64,000 bases of DNA from Synechococcus sp. MIT S9220 (GCF_014304815.1 NZ_CP047958.1:1736001-1800000), one strand, 5' to 3'. Positions 34,546-43,708 are shown, numbered from the stretch's first letter. Numbers and translations are program-made. Notes: generated by a model from the sequence alone, not told the origin.

Positions 34546-34702
34546 GAATCCGACAAACTGCCAGTGCTTCCCGCGGGGGCTTGCTGCAGAGATGGCCCAG
34601 CTCTCTGTTCAGAGCCTGGAGCTCACCCATTGGTAAACCTGCAACAGGCAGAGCCAAAACCAGTCCGCCGACCATCGCCGGGAGGGAAATCAGGCGCAAC
34701 AC
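34520..34702 (-). CDS. Small exported protein with two cysteines, 60 residues
   Basis: The frame starts at GTG 34702 and encodes a signal-peptide-like N-terminus (MLRLISLPAMVGGLVLALPVAG). A short mature part follows with two cysteines (HLCSKPPREALAVCRIHARLV). The pattern of a Leu-rich signal, ELQALNRELGHLC and AVCRIH looks constrained, so it is probably real although no family is known to me. It follows nanE by 19 bases in the same direction. Its last codons lie within the groEL 3' hairpin. Confidence 0.6.
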   Translation of the reverse strand: MLRLISLPAMVGGLVLALPVAGLPMGELQALNRELGHLCSKPPREALAVCRIHARLVQAL

Positions 34703-34721
34703 GGCATGAGTCTCGCGGGAC

Positions 34722-35438
34722 TCAGACAGTCTGCCTTTTCAGGTGCCCGCAATAGGCCGCCACCTGGAGATCAACACCTGTAATGGCTGTCCCAACAACA
34801 ACCGCGTCCGCGCCACCATCGATGGCATCGGCTGCGATGACAGCCGAAGCGATGCCTCCCTCGCACACCAAAAGGGTTGAAGAAGGAAGCTGCTCTCTCA
34901 AGGGATGTAACAGGTTCATGGCCGGCGGAGACAGCTGAGCGGTGTCTTCCGTGTAGCCAAACAGGGTCGTTCCAACCCAATCACATCCCAGAGCCGCAGC
35001 CCTCAGACCGTTTTCAACACTGTCGACATCCGCCATCAAAGTTGCACCAAACTCTGTTCTCGCTTGCTCGATCAGCATCTCAAGCTCTTGGCCCGAGGGC
35101 CGCTTGCGGGCGGTGGCATCCAGCGCAATCACATCGGCACCGGCAGCCCAGACAGCCCTGATGTCCTCCCAACGAGGCGTGATGTAGATGGGACTGTCAG
35201 GGAAGGAGCGTTTCCAGAGGCCCACGATCAGAGCATCCGGGCAACGCTCCCGAACCGCTCCGATGTGCTCCGGGCTCTCAAGCCTCACCCCGACGGCACC
35301 ATTGCGAAGACTGGCTTCTGCCATGGCGGCGATCACATCGGGATGACGCATGGGAGAACCCTCTGGGGCTTGAACCGAAACGATCAAGCCGCCCTGGAGA
35401 TGGTCCCGGGACAAGCGATTCTCTGACGAGACGACCAT
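34722..35438 (-). CDS. nanE: Putative N-acetylmannosamine-6-phosphate 2-epimerase
   Basis: The 238-residue TIM-barrel protein matches NanE: LIVSVQAPEGSPMRHPDVIAAMAEASLRNGAVGVR near the start, then IVGLWKR and VYITP-like PIYITPRWEDIRAVWAAGADVIALDATARKRP. The catalytic Lys appears in LWKR and the acid in LMADVDS, with TLFGYTED and VCEGGI later. It would interconvert ManNAc-6-P and GlcNAc-6-P. No sialic acid genes are nearby, so it may serve amino-sugar salvage. It sits between a hypothetical gene and a small exported-protein gene on the same strand. Confidence 0.9.
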   Translation of the reverse strand: MVVSSENRLSRDHLQGGLIVSVQAPEGSPMRHPDVIAAMAEASLRNGAVGVRLESPEHIGAVRERCPDALIVGLWKRSFPDSPIYITPRWEDIRAVWAAGADVIALDATARKRPSGQELEMLIEQARTEFGATLMADVDSVENGLRAAALGCDWVGTTLFGYTEDTAQLSPPAMNLLHPLREQLPSSTLLVCEGGIASAVIAADAIDGGADAVVVGTAITGVDLQVAAYCGHLKRQTV

Positions 35439-35444
35439 GACGTC

Positions 35445-35945
35445 TCAGGACGCTTTGGGCAGATCATGCTCGCTGACAGGCGTCAGCCAGCGGCGCAGCC
35501 GTTGAGGACCGGCCGCTGGAACTGGGCGAAGACTCGGGGCCGGTGTGGCGGGACTGATCTCAGGATCCACCACACGACCCACGTCATCCAGACAGTTTTT
35601 CAACAACGCGCTGAAACGATTCACCCCAGGACTCGGGGTCTCAGATTCCACAGCTGATGTTGCTTCGGGTTTGGCCTCAGGCGCATCAGGAGCTGCAGGA
35701 GATTCAGGCGAAGCGATCGGAGCAACCTCAGCCACTGGCTGTGCCATGGATGGTGGCGAACAGTCTTCAGAAGGCAGCAAACCCTCCGGCAGGGAGTCGA
35801 CACCAAAGCGATGAACCCACTGCTGTTCCAACCGGGTCAACAACGATTGATCGTCCTGTTGCAGCGCCTCTTCAATCAATTGCTGAAGGCTGATCTGACG
35901 AGGGTCCTGATGCTGGTAAGGGGAATGGTTCACGGAATCAGGCAA
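35445..35945 (-). CDS. Conserved hypothetical protein, low-complexity middle
   Basis: A product of up to 166 residues. The N-terminal part (about 10-60) is a possible helical domain: ISLQQLIEEALQQDDQSLLTRLEQQWVHRFGVDSLPE. A long Pro/Ala/Glu/Ser-rich stretch (about 65-110) follows, then another helical block, NRFSALLKNCLDDVGRV, and a Pro-rich end. No signal or membrane segment is seen. The frame opens at TTG 35945, overlapping the upstream ABC permease stop by 8 bases; GTG 35933 is an alternative. I recognise no family. Confidence 0.55.
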   Translation of the reverse strand: MPDSVNHSPYQHQDPRQISLQQLIEEALQQDDQSLLTRLEQQWVHRFGVDSLPEGLLPSEDCSPPSMAQPVAEVAPIASPESPAAPDAPEAKPEATSAVESETPSPGVNRFSALLKNCLDDVGRVVDPEISPATPAPSLRPVPAAGPQRLRRWLTPVSEHDLPKAS

Positions 35946-36795
35946 GCTTGCGATTGAGCAGAGGGCGGATCAGGAGGAACAAGGCGGCCGTCAGCAGCGT
36001 TAACACCAGAAGGCAGGTGGTGCCGGTAACGGATCCGTAGGGCGCTTCCAACAGAACCGATGACAGATCAAGCGGGCCGGCATACGCGGCACGAATGGGT
36101 TCAATCGCGAAGGTAAGGGGATTTAGCGATGCAAGCCAGCCCAGCCAGGGAGGCATGAAACTCAAAGGGGCCAATGCCGTGCTCGCGAATAGCAGGGGCA
36201 GGTTGGCCACAAAGATCACCGCAATCAGTTCGATGTGACCCGGCAGGGCAAAGGCCAGTCCGAGGCTCAATGCTGTGACTGCGAACACCAGCAGCAGCAA
36301 CGTGACCATCACCAGCAGCAAACCAGCCGCGCCTGGCCACCCATAACCGAGCAGAGATGCCGTGAACATGATCGCCAGGCTCTGCACAAGACTCAAGGTC
36401 GTGATGTAAATCACAGAGGCCAGAACAATCGAACTGCGACTGCGCAGCGGAGCGACCAAAAGGCGGTTCAGAAAACCGAATTCACGGTCGAACATCACTG
36501 GAAGCCCTGCATTGAGCGCAGCACTGAACGCGGTGAACACAATCACCCCCGCTCCGAGAAAACGCCCATAGCTCATGCCTCCCGGCAGCAGTCCCTCAGG
36601 TGCACGTGAGAACAGTGCACCAAACAGAACCAGCCAGATCAATGGCTGAAGCACACCGGCCACCAACGTGGATGGCCGCCGTTGCAGCTGAAGGAACAAA
36701 CGTCGCGTGAGAGCGAGGGTTTCCTGCAGAAGCTCGGCAATCGCCGAGCCGTTGTCGGAGTTGGAGGGATTTGTACCGAGGGCAGGACTGGTCAT
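35938..36795 (-). CDS. ABC-2 type exporter permease
   Basis: The 285-residue protein has six hydrophobic segments and the ABC-2 pattern: RRLFLQLQRRPSTLVAGVLQPLIWLVLFGALF early, an N-L-x-x-L-x-x-A-P motif (FLNRLLVAPLRSRS) in the middle, and NPLTFAIEPIRA near the end. It partners the DrrA-like ATPase gene 37 bases upstream on the same strand. ATG 36795 avoids overlap with that gene. In marine picocyanobacteria this pair accompanies the heme A and oxidase genes; its substrate is unknown. Confidence 0.9.
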   Translation of the reverse strand: MTSPALGTNPSNSDNGSAIAELLQETLALTRRLFLQLQRRPSTLVAGVLQPLIWLVLFGALFSRAPEGLLPGGMSYGRFLGAGVIVFTAFSAALNAGLPVMFDREFGFLNRLLVAPLRSRSSIVLASVIYITTLSLVQSLAIMFTASLLGYGWPGAAGLLLVMVTLLLLVFAVTALSLGLAFALPGHIELIAVIFVANLPLLFASTALAPLSFMPPWLGWLASLNPLTFAIEPIRAAYAGPLDLSSVLLEAPYGSVTGTTCLLVLTLLTAALFLLIRPLLNRKLA

Positions 36796-36832
36796 TGACA
36801 AGACGGAAACTGAAAGAACATCAGGGGAGGCA

Positions 36833-37846
36833 TCAACGCATCGACTGGCGTCGCTCTTGCTTGGGATCGCGTTGACCAGCCACGGCAAGCTCGGCATCCA
36901 TCAGCGTGCGGCCCGTGGCCTGCAGATACACATCGTCGAGGCTGGGACGACTCTGTGACAGGGAAAACACTTCGAAAGCCTCGCTCGCCAACCGTTGCTT
37001 CAGCGCTGCAAGGACATGCTCACCATCGACAACGAGATTGAGTGAATAACCCTGAGCGCGATTAATCACGATCCGTCTGACGCCGTCCACCACTTCGAGA
37101 AGTTGACGAACGTGTTCCGCTTCCGGCTGGTCACTGAATTCGCGCACTCTCAAAGTCACCCGATCTCCACCGAGCTCACGTTTCAGGGCTTCTGGGGCAC
37201 CCTCGGCGATCACACGACCGGCATCGATGATCGCCATCCGATCAGCAAGTGCTTCCACTTCCTCGAGATAATGGCTGCTCAGCAGAATCGTGGTCCCCTG
37301 ATCGCGAAGGTCTCGAAGCACCTCCCAAATCACAGCGCGACTTTCGATATCGAGACCGACCGTCGGCTCATCCAGAACAAGAAGCTGCGGTTGATGGAGC
37401 AATCCCGAAGCCAGATCCAGGCGACGTCGCATGCCGCCCGAGTAGGTGCCGCAGCGACGATCAATCCAGTCACCCATCGACATCCGATCCACCAGTTGAT
37501 CAATCCGGTTGTTCCGGTCCTGACGCGGCAGATGGTAAAGATCACCTTGGAGTGCCAGGAGTTCGCGCCCAGTGAGGATCTTGTCAATCGCCACCTCCTG
37601 AGCCACGTACCCCATCAGTTGACGAACCGTTCGAGGCTCCTGAAGCGCGTCCACCCCAGCAACAACGACACGTCCTTGGTCAGGGGCAAGCAGTGTGGCC
37701 AGGATGCGAAGTGCGGTGGTCTTTCCAGCTCCATTCGGCCCCAGCAATCCGTAAAGGCAGCCTGAGGGAACCGACAGGCTGAGTCCGCTCAGAGCCGAAA
37801 CGGTCCCATAGGACTTTTCCAGTTGATCCAGCTCAAGCAGTGACAT
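36833..37846 (-). CDS. ABC exporter ATP-binding protein (DrrA-like)
   Basis: The 337-residue ATPase has Walker A GLLGPNGAGKTTALRIL, Q-loop YVAQE, signature YSGGMRRRLDLASGLL, Walker B LLVLDEPTVGLD and the switch His in LLSSHYLEE. A C-terminal extension of about 100 residues (DUF4162-like) is typical of the drug/polysaccharide exporter group. It works with the ABC-2 permease gene downstream. It lies 27 bases downstream of ctaB on the same strand, probably in one transcript with ctaA and ctaB. Confidence 0.93.
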   Translation of the reverse strand: MSLLELDQLEKSYGTVSALSGLSLSVPSGCLYGLLGPNGAGKTTALRILATLLAPDQGRVVVAGVDALQEPRTVRQLMGYVAQEVAIDKILTGRELLALQGDLYHLPRQDRNNRIDQLVDRMSMGDWIDRRCGTYSGGMRRRLDLASGLLHQPQLLVLDEPTVGLDIESRAVIWEVLRDLRDQGTTILLSSHYLEEVEALADRMAIIDAGRVIAEGAPEALKRELGGDRVTLRVREFSDQPEAEHVRQLLEVVDGVRRIVINRAQGYSLNLVVDGEHVLAALKQRLASEAFEVFSLSQSRPSLDDVYLQATGRTLMDAELAVAGQRDPKQERRQSMR

Positions 37847-37873
37847 CCGCCCATAGAAACAATCCTTTGAAAT

Positions 37874-38881
37874 CTAGGAAGCAATCCCAGGGAATCCTGC
37901 ACTCAGCGTCATCAGCCATCCCCTCAGCTGCAGATCGAACAGAGAAGCAGCATGAAGACGGCTGATGATCAGCAACAAGCAGATCCCGAACAGATAAAGA
38001 ATCGACCAGCGAAACAGCCCTTTGGCTCGATCAATGCTGTCAGGCTCTTCGGCGAGTTTGCCGATCATCTGCAGCAAACGTCCGTTGAACGGAAGCAGCA
38101 GCAGGCCATAGAACAATCCTCCCTCCGGCAGTGCCCAGATCCCGAGCATGCTGATCAACACGGTTGCCCAGCCATAACGGCGAATGGCGCGAGCTGTCAC
38201 CACAGACCCCTTCACCACAGGCAGCATGGGAATGCCGACGGCTCGGTAGTCATCGCGCAGAAGCAGGGCCAAAGCCCAGAAATGCGCCGGCGTCCAAACC
38301 ATCACGAGCGCGAAGAGCCACCAGCCGCTCAGTCCCACATGTCCGGTGGCTGCCGCTGCGCCCACCAAAGGAGGAATGGCACCAGCGACACCGCCAACCA
38401 CGATGTTCTGGGGTGTTCTTGGCTTGAGCAGGGCTGTGTACAGCAAGACATAGCTGCAGAGCCCAAGCAACGACAGCCCTGCGGCGAGACAGTTCACACC
38501 ACTGACCAGCAGCGTTGCCGCCGCCAGGGTGCAGGAGATTGCACCGATAAAAGCAGCTGTTGGCGACAGTCGACCCGAGGGCAACGCACGGCCGCTGGTG
38601 CGCTGCATGCGGCCATCAAGTTCCTGCTCCCATAGGCAGTTGAGGACTCCTGCGGCTGCGGCCGCAAGCGCTCCACCACCGAGGGTGCAGACCAGCCGCG
38701 GAGAGGAAAGTGGCCAGCCCTCGGTCAGAGCCATACCCCCGAGTGTCGTGGCCAACAACAGAGGGATCAGTCGCGGTTTGGCCACCTCAAGCCAGGGAGG
38801 CAGCTTGATGCGCTTGCGCGATGGAACAACCTGTTCGCGCGTGAGTGGAGCCGAGGGTGCAGCTGTGGTGGAACTAGCCAT
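37874..38881 (-). CDS. ctaB: Protoheme IX farnesyltransferase (heme O synthase)
   Basis: The 335-residue membrane enzyme adds farnesyl to heme B to make heme O for cytochrome oxidase. It has about nine hydrophobic segments and the two Asp-rich motifs of the family: [23 protein letters not shown] (here NxxxExxxDxxMxRTxxR) and [17 protein letters not shown] further motif is [18 protein letters not shown]. The N-terminal 30 residues are a soluble lead. The ATG overlaps the end of ctaA by 8 bases. Confidence 0.95.
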   Translation of the reverse strand: MASSTTAAPSAPLTREQVVPSRKRIKLPPWLEVAKPRLIPLLLATTLGGMALTEGWPLSSPRLVCTLGGGALAAAAAGVLNCLWEQELDGRMQRTSGRALPSGRLSPTAAFIGAISCTLAAATLLVSGVNCLAAGLSLLGLCSYVLLYTALLKPRTPQNIVVGGVAGAIPPLVGAAAATGHVGLSGWWLFALVMVWTPAHFWALALLLRDDYRAVGIPMLPVVKGSVVTARAIRRYGWATVLISMLGIWALPEGGLFYGLLLLPFNGRLLQMIGKLAEEPDSIDRAKGLFRWSILYLFGICLLLIISRLHAASLFDLQLRGWLMTLSAGFPGIAS

Positions 38882-39803
38882 GACAGGCCTCCAGGGCGGA
38901 AGAGTCGAGAACGACGGGCAGTGGATCTGATGAAGCTGGTTGACGCCTGCAGGTCAGGCCGGCGAGAACGGCAACCAGAAGACAAGCCACGAGCTGATGA
39001 GCCACGGTCACTGCGGGCTGTGAAAGGCCAAGACGCAGCGTTGTGACACCAAGGCCGATCTGCGTGCCCACCAGCAAAGGAGCTGCCAGCAGAAGCGGCC
39101 ACTGCTCTCGACCCCAGCGACCACTGAGCAAGGCCACCAGCACGAACAGCAGCACACAAAGAGCAGCCGGCGTGGCCGCGGCACGATGCCAAGACAGCCA
39201 TTGACAGGACTGGCCAGCCTCAAGACAGCGCTGTGAGGCCCAGGACGTGGCCATGCCAGCACCCAGAAGGCACTGAGCTGAAACCGCCAGCACACTGAAT
39301 GAACCGAGAACGATCCACCAGCGAGGGGCCGCAATGGACTGGGGGGATGCGAGCAGAGTCTGGGTGAGACCACTGACCGTGATCACCAGCATGAGAGCCA
39401 AGGCCAGATGAGCCGTGACCACGCCGGAAGGCAACAGCTTCAACACCGTGAGCGCTCCAAGGCCTCCCTGCAGCACAACCATCAGCACCAGAAGCGCGCT
39501 GAGCGGCAGCAACCATCCGGGCAGATCGCGGCGATACCACCACACGACTGACATCTGCACAAGAAGTGCCACACCGACAACAAAGGCATCGAGACGGTGA
39601 AACCATTCGAGGAAGACCTGGACGTTCATCTGCCGACCAGGCAGCAGACTGCCGTAACAAAGAGGCCAATCAGGGCAGGCAAGACCTGCCTCCATGACCC
39701 TCGTCGCTCCGCCGATCACCACCAGAGCCACAAGGGCCACCACGAGATGGGCAGCCAACTGAGCCAGGCGAAGACGAATCGGATTGATAGACGATGCAGT
39801 CAA
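38874..39803 (-). CDS. ctaA: Heme A synthase
   Basis: The 309-residue membrane enzyme oxidises heme O to heme A. It has eight hydrophobic helices and heme-ligand histidines in [40 protein letters not shown] and [10 protein letters not shown]. The Cys pair region ([11 protein letters not shown] and [10 protein letters not shown]) also fits. The start is TTG 39803, supported by a strong AAGGAG ribosome-binding site (CTCCTT on the plus strand at 39810-39815). ctaB follows with an 8-base overlap. The divergent ctaCDE operon starts 219 bases away. Confidence 0.94.
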   Translation of the reverse strand: MTASSINPIRLRLAQLAAHLVVALVALVVIGGATRVMEAGLACPDWPLCYGSLLPGRQMNVQVFLEWFHRLDAFVVGVALLVQMSVVWWYRRDLPGWLLPLSALLVLMVVLQGGLGALTVLKLLPSGVVTAHLALALMLVITVSGLTQTLLASPQSIAAPRWWIVLGSFSVLAVSAQCLLGAGMATSWASQRCLEAGQSCQWLSWHRAAATPAALCVLLFVLVALLSGRWGREQWPLLLAAPLLVGTQIGLGVTTLRLGLSQPAVTVAHQLVACLLVAVLAGLTCRRQPASSDPLPVVLDSSALEACHG

Positions 39804-39965
39804 CGCAAACTCCTTAATGGAGATGGTTATCCACGGAACGTAGCCGTCTGAATCAGAACGGCACGATGTGTAGCCGACTGCAACATCTGCAATCTCAGAC
39901 TTGATGCGACTTTGCTGACAAGAGAGCCCTGGAACTCAGAAAAGCCGAAGGATTTTCAGGCTTGC

Positions 39966-39993
39966 TTAACAATCAACGCGTGGTGATTATTAA
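39966..39993. promoter_or_regulatory. Imperfect palindrome upstream of ctaC
   Basis: TTAACAATCA and TGATTATTAA flank a palindromic ACGCGT core with a two-base offset, 30 bases before the ctaC start. It could be an operator shared by ctaCDE and the divergent ctaA genes. The repeat is seen; binding is inferred. Confidence 0.35.
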
Positions 39994-40022
39994 CCAACCT
40001 CCATAGCCTGAAGAGACACAAG

Positions 40023-40859
40023 TTGAGGTCCGGGGTGCCCATCCCCTCAGCAATTCTCACCCTGGTCTTAGGAATGCTCCTCGTCCTCGGGGGGCTGTGG
40101 ATCGGTCAGAACATCAACCTTCTTCCAGTTGATGCCAGTGCCAACGCGCCGATTTACGACGAGTTGTTTCGCGTTTTGTTCAGTATCGGCACAATCCTTT
40201 TCGTAGGAATAGTCGGATTAATTCTTTTCAGTCTTGTGCATTTCCGTCGCCGCCCCGGACAGCTCGGCGATGGATTGGCTTTAGAGGGAAATCTTCCACT
40301 TGAAGTGTTCTGGACTGCAGTACCGGCAATCGTCGTTCTTTTTGTTGGTCTCTACAGCTACGACATTTACGAACGCATGGGTGGGATGGTTCCACTCGGC
40401 CATGGCAACCATGGTTCGGAGACAGTGGTTGATGAGCGCGTCTGGGGTGGCATCGGCTCGACGCAGGACTCCCAGACAGCCACGACGGCGGGGATCCCGC
40501 CCCTGCCCATCGAGGTGACAGCGATGCAGTTCGCATTCCTCTTCCATTACCCCGACGGTGACTTCATTTCCGGAGAAATGCATGTGCCTGTCGACCGACC
40601 CGTTTCACTGCGGATGGAGGCCAAGGACGTGATTCATGCCTTCTGGATTCCGGAATTTCGCCTGAAGCAGGACGTGATCCCCGGACAGCCGACGGTGCTC
40701 GACTTCACCCCAACCCGCACTGGCAGTTACTCGATCGTATGCGCAGAGCTCTGCGGCCCTTACCACGGAGGCATGCGCTCGAGCGTCGTGGTCGACAGCG
40801 CCGATGACTTCGACACCTGGCTCCAGTCCAACCGAAAGCTCCCCGCTGCTGAAGCATGA
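40023..40859 (+). CDS. ctaC: Cytochrome c oxidase subunit II
   Basis: The 278-residue protein carries the CuA centre that takes electrons from cytochrome c or plastocyanin. It has two N-terminal membrane helices (about 9-30 and 50-72) and a third hydrophobic stretch, then the cupredoxin domain. CuA ligands are His205 in DVIHAFWIPEF and Cys240, Glu242, Cys244, His248 and Met251 in CAELCGPYHGGM. The frame opens at TTG 40023; GTG 40035 is an alternative. The stop overlaps the ctaD ATG by 4 bases. Confidence 0.96.
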   Translation: MRSGVPIPSAILTLVLGMLLVLGGLWIGQNINLLPVDASANAPIYDELFRVLFSIGTILFVGIVGLILFSLVHFRRRPGQLGDGLALEGNLPLEVFWTAVPAIVVLFVGLYSYDIYERMGGMVPLGHGNHGSETVVDERVWGGIGSTQDSQTATTAGIPPLPIEVTAMQFAFLFHYPDGDFISGEMHVPVDRPVSLRMEAKDVIHAFWIPEFRLKQDVIPGQPTVLDFTPTRTGSYSIVCAELCGPYHGGMRSSVVVDSADDFDTWLQSNRKLPAAEA

Positions 40860-42526
40860 CAATCACAGCTCCCCAACAAACAGCGCCTGCGTCACCTTCT
40901 CTGCAGCCAACGGGATGGCTTCGCTATCTGAGCTTCAGCGTCGACCACAAGGTGATCGGTCTGCAGTATCTCGTGTGCGGATTTGCCTTCTATCTGGTTG
41001 GTGGCGCCATGGCAGGCGCGATCCGAACCGAACTGCTGAGTCCGGTTTCAGACTTCATGGCCAGGGATGTTTACAACCAGATCCTCACCCTGCACGGGAC
41101 GGTGATGATCTTTCTCTGGATCGTTCCGGTGGTCAACGGAGCCTTCGGAAATTATCTGATTCCCTTCTATGTGGGCGCCAGGGATATGGCCTATCCCAGG
41201 CTGAATGCGGTTGCCTTTTGGCTGATTCCTCCAGCAGGACTGATGCTTATCAGCAGCTATTTCATCACGGGTGCTGCCCAGTCGGGCTGGACAGCGTATC
41301 CACCGCTCAGCATCACAACGCCTGCTACCGGTCAGATCATCTGGATTCTGAGTGTTCTGCTTCTGGGTGGAAGTTCAATCTTCGGCGGCATTAATTTCAT
41401 CGCCACAATCCTCAAGCTCCGGCGTCCTGGGCTGAAGCTGATGCAGCTTCCGATGTACTGCTGGGCGATGCTTGGCACCAGCATTCTCGTGGTTCTCTCC
41501 ACTCCAGTTCTTGCTGGCACACTCATTATGTTGAGCTTCGATATTGTTGCTCACACAGGTTTCTTTAATCCTGGAATGGGCGGGAATGTTGTCGTTTACC
41601 AACACCTTTTCTGGTTTTATTCTCACCCAGCTGTTTACATCATGGTGCTGCCTGCCTTTGGCCTGGTGAGTGAAATTCTTCCGGTTCACTGCCGAAAGCC
41701 TCTGTTCGGATACACAACCATGGTGTATTCGATCATGGCCATTGTTGGTCTTGGATTGGTGGTATGGGCTCACCACATGTTCACCAGTGGCACTCCACCC
41801 TGGATGCGTCTGTTCTTCACGATTGCGACAGCCTTCATTGCGGTTCCGACTGGAATCAAGTTCTTCAATTGGCTGGCAACACTCTGGGGAGGTCGAATCA
41901 GTTTGAACAGTGCTGTGCTGTTTTCCTGTGGCTTCATTGTGAACTTCGTGCTCGGAGGAATCACTGGTGTCGCACTGGCACAGGTTCCGTTTGACGTTCA
42001 CGTTCATGACACCTACTTCGTTGTTGCCCATTTCCACTACATCGTCTATGGAGGCTCGGTGTTTGTGATTTTCGCTTCGATCTATCACTGGTACCCCAAA
42101 ATCATCGGACGCATGCTCGATGAGCATCTCGGGCGTTTGCATTTCCTGCTGACCTTCGTTGGCTTCAACCTCTGCTTTGCTCCCCAGCACTGGCTTGGCC
42201 TGAACGGCATGCCTCGACGGGTTGCCGAATACGACCCGCAGTTTGAGCTCGTCAACCAGATCAGCAGCGCAGGAGCACTGTTGATGGCCATCAGCACCCT
42301 TCCTTTCCTCTGGAATGTGATCGCCAGCGCCTTTTACGGTGCCATCGCAGGCGATAACCCCTGGAGAGCACTCACTCCTGAGTGGCTGACATCATCACCA
42401 CCACCGGTTGAGAACTGGAAAGGAGATCCCCCTCTGGTGACCCATCCCTACGGCTACGGCACCCCCGCCGACGAAATCGATCTGAACTCCGCCAGCGGCA
42501 GTGATCTTTGGAGAAGCGGTCAATGA
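40856..42526 (+). CDS. ctaD: Cytochrome c oxidase subunit I
   Basis: The 556-residue catalytic subunit has twelve membrane helices and holds heme a, heme a3 and CuB. Visible motifs are LHGTVMIFLWIVPVVNG with the heme-a His, LFWFYSHPAVYIMVLPAFG (CuB His and cross-linked Tyr), VWAHHMFTSG (two CuB His) and FVVAHFHYIVYGG (heme His pair). Length is normal. It is the middle gene of ctaCDE, overlapping both neighbours by 4 bases (ATGA). Confidence 0.98.
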   Translation: MTITAPQQTAPASPSLQPTGWLRYLSFSVDHKVIGLQYLVCGFAFYLVGGAMAGAIRTELLSPVSDFMARDVYNQILTLHGTVMIFLWIVPVVNGAFGNYLIPFYVGARDMAYPRLNAVAFWLIPPAGLMLISSYFITGAAQSGWTAYPPLSITTPATGQIIWILSVLLLGGSSIFGGINFIATILKLRRPGLKLMQLPMYCWAMLGTSILVVLSTPVLAGTLIMLSFDIVAHTGFFNPGMGGNVVVYQHLFWFYSHPAVYIMVLPAFGLVSEILPVHCRKPLFGYTTMVYSIMAIVGLGLVVWAHHMFTSGTPPWMRLFFTIATAFIAVPTGIKFFNWLATLWGGRISLNSAVLFSCGFIVNFVLGGITGVALAQVPFDVHVHDTYFVVAHFHYIVYGGSVFVIFASIYHWYPKIIGRMLDEHLGRLHFLLTFVGFNLCFAPQHWLGLNGMPRRVAEYDPQFELVNQISSAGALLMAISTLPFLWNVIASAFYGAIAGDNPWRALTPEWLTSSPPPVENWKGDPPLVTHPYGYGTPADEIDLNSASGSDLWRSGQ

Positions 42527-43137
42527 CATCCCTCACTCCTCAAAATGCTCAGCTTGATCACATTGATAATCACGGAGCAGAGCACGGGGCTGAACATCCG
42601 GATCACCGCATGTTTGGCCTGGCCGCATTCCTCGTGGCTGATGCCATGACCTTCGCAGGCTTCTTCGCCGCTTATCTCACCTTCAAGGCAGTCAATCCGT
42701 TGATGCCAGGTGCGATTTATGAGCTTGAACTGCCGTTGCCAACACTCAACACCATTCTGCTGTTGGTGAGCAGTGCAACCTTTCACCGCGCTGGCGTGAA
42801 TCTGCGCAGACAGAACAACGAACGCTGCCGGCTTTGGCTGATGCTGACTGCCGGTCTCGGTCTGGCCTTTCTCGCCAGCCAGATGGTGGAGTACTTCACT
42901 TTGCCCTTTGGCCTCACGGACAATCTCTATGCCAGCACCTTTTACGCCCTCACCGGCTTCCACGGTCTGCACGTCACGCTGGGGACCCTGATGATCCTGA
43001 TTGTGTGGTGGCAATGCCGCACACCTTCAGGTCGTGTCAGCGCCAGCAATCATTTTCCGCTCGAGGCCGCCGAGCTCTACTGGCATTTCGTGGATGGAAT
43101 CTGGGTCATTCTTTTTGTGATTCTGTACCTGATCTAA
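42523..43137 (+). CDS. ctaE: Cytochrome c oxidase subunit III
   Basis: The 204-residue protein has five hydrophobic helices, the short bacterial form. Family features are FGLAAFLVADAMTFAGFFAAYL, with the proton-path Glu position here read as Asp, then TFYALTGFHGLHVTLGTLM and LYWHFVDGIWVILFVILYL. A His-rich lead (DHIDNHGAEHGAEHPDHR) precedes the first helix and might bind metal. ATG 42523 overlaps the ctaD stop. cyabrB follows 95 bases on. Confidence 0.95.
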   Translation: MTSLTPQNAQLDHIDNHGAEHGAEHPDHRMFGLAAFLVADAMTFAGFFAAYLTFKAVNPLMPGAIYELELPLPTLNTILLLVSSATFHRAGVNLRRQNNERCRLWLMLTAGLGLAFLASQMVEYFTLPFGLTDNLYASTFYALTGFHGLHVTLGTLMILIVWWQCRTPSGRVSASNHFPLEAAELYWHFVDGIWVILFVILYLI

Positions 43138-43232
43138 CGAGCATCGAAATCGAATCAAGTGAAAGAACTTCGACGTAATCCTTGCCCGGGTTGCAGTCTG
43201 GAGTCAGAATTGATGTGTCTTTTCCGATAGAC

Positions 43233-43589
43233 ATGCTGGTTGGAGAGGAATTACTGAACAAGGCGCGAGCTCTCAGCAACCGCCCTGAAGATGAAATCGC
43301 CCGAGGTTGCGGTTATGTCGGTCCGAGTGGCCGCCTGATGCGCAAAAGTTTTTACAGAGCCCTGGTGGAAGCCAAGGGGTACAAACTTCCCTCCAGCAAT
43401 GGTGGTTCAGGCGGAGGCAGCCGAGGACGTCAGGCCGAGTTCCGCACACGCGTTCATGGCAACGGCAATCTTCTGATCGGCCACGCCTACACCAAACGCC
43501 TTGATCTTGTTCCTGGCCAGGAATTCAAGATTGAGCTGAACAAGGATTCCGGCACGATCACGCTTCTGCCGCTGGCCGAATCCAGCTGA
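43233..43589 (+). CDS. cyAbrB-type transcription regulator
   Basis: The 118-residue product fits the cyanobacterial AbrB family. The N-terminal part (LLNKARALSNRPEDEIARGCGYVG, KSFYRALVEAKGYKLP) is cyanobacteria-specific. A Gly/Ser-rich linker leads to the C-terminal DNA-binding swapped-hairpin domain (FRTRVHGNGNLLIGHAYTKRLDLVPGQEFKIEL). cyAbrB proteins tune carbon and nitrogen responses. ATG 43233 is chosen; the longer frame has an unconserved lead. It may be read through from ctaCDE or have its own promoter in the 95-base gap. Confidence 0.9.
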   Translation: MLVGEELLNKARALSNRPEDEIARGCGYVGPSGRLMRKSFYRALVEAKGYKLPSSNGGSGGGSRGRQAEFRTRVHGNGNLLIGHAYTKRLDLVPGQEFKIELNKDSGTITLLPLAESS

Positions 43590-43598
43590 CTCAATCAT

Positions 43599-43618
43599 CC
43601 CTGACTGTTCAGTCAGGG
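43599..43618 (+). terminator. Stem-loop just after cyabrB
   Basis: A perfect 9-bp stem CCCTGACTG/CAGTCAGGG has a minimal TT loop and no T-run after it. It lies 9 bases from the stop and may assist the stronger terminator downstream or protect the mRNA end. Confidence 0.5.
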
Positions 43619-43652
43619 CATCGATCATCCAAGGGGATCAGCCAAAGCATTC

Positions 43653-43695
43653 ACCCAAGGAGACAGCGATCAGCTGTTCCTTGGGTTTGTTGTTT
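43653..43695 (+). terminator. Rho-independent terminator closing the cta-cyabrB region
   Basis: ACCCAAGGA pairs with TCCTTGGGT, then an inner ACAGC/GCTGT stem after a one-base bulge, with a 5-base loop. A T-rich tract (TTTGTTGTTT) follows. It lies between cyabrB and the convergent HdeD-like gene. Confidence 0.8.
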
Positions 43696-43708
43696 CCGGC
43701 GGTTTTGT

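Noticed and set aside
41375-42190. 271-codon minus-strand ORF opposite ctaD
   Set aside because: It is the mirror frame of the conserved oxidase subunit I, with His/Asn/Glu-rich composition and no family match.
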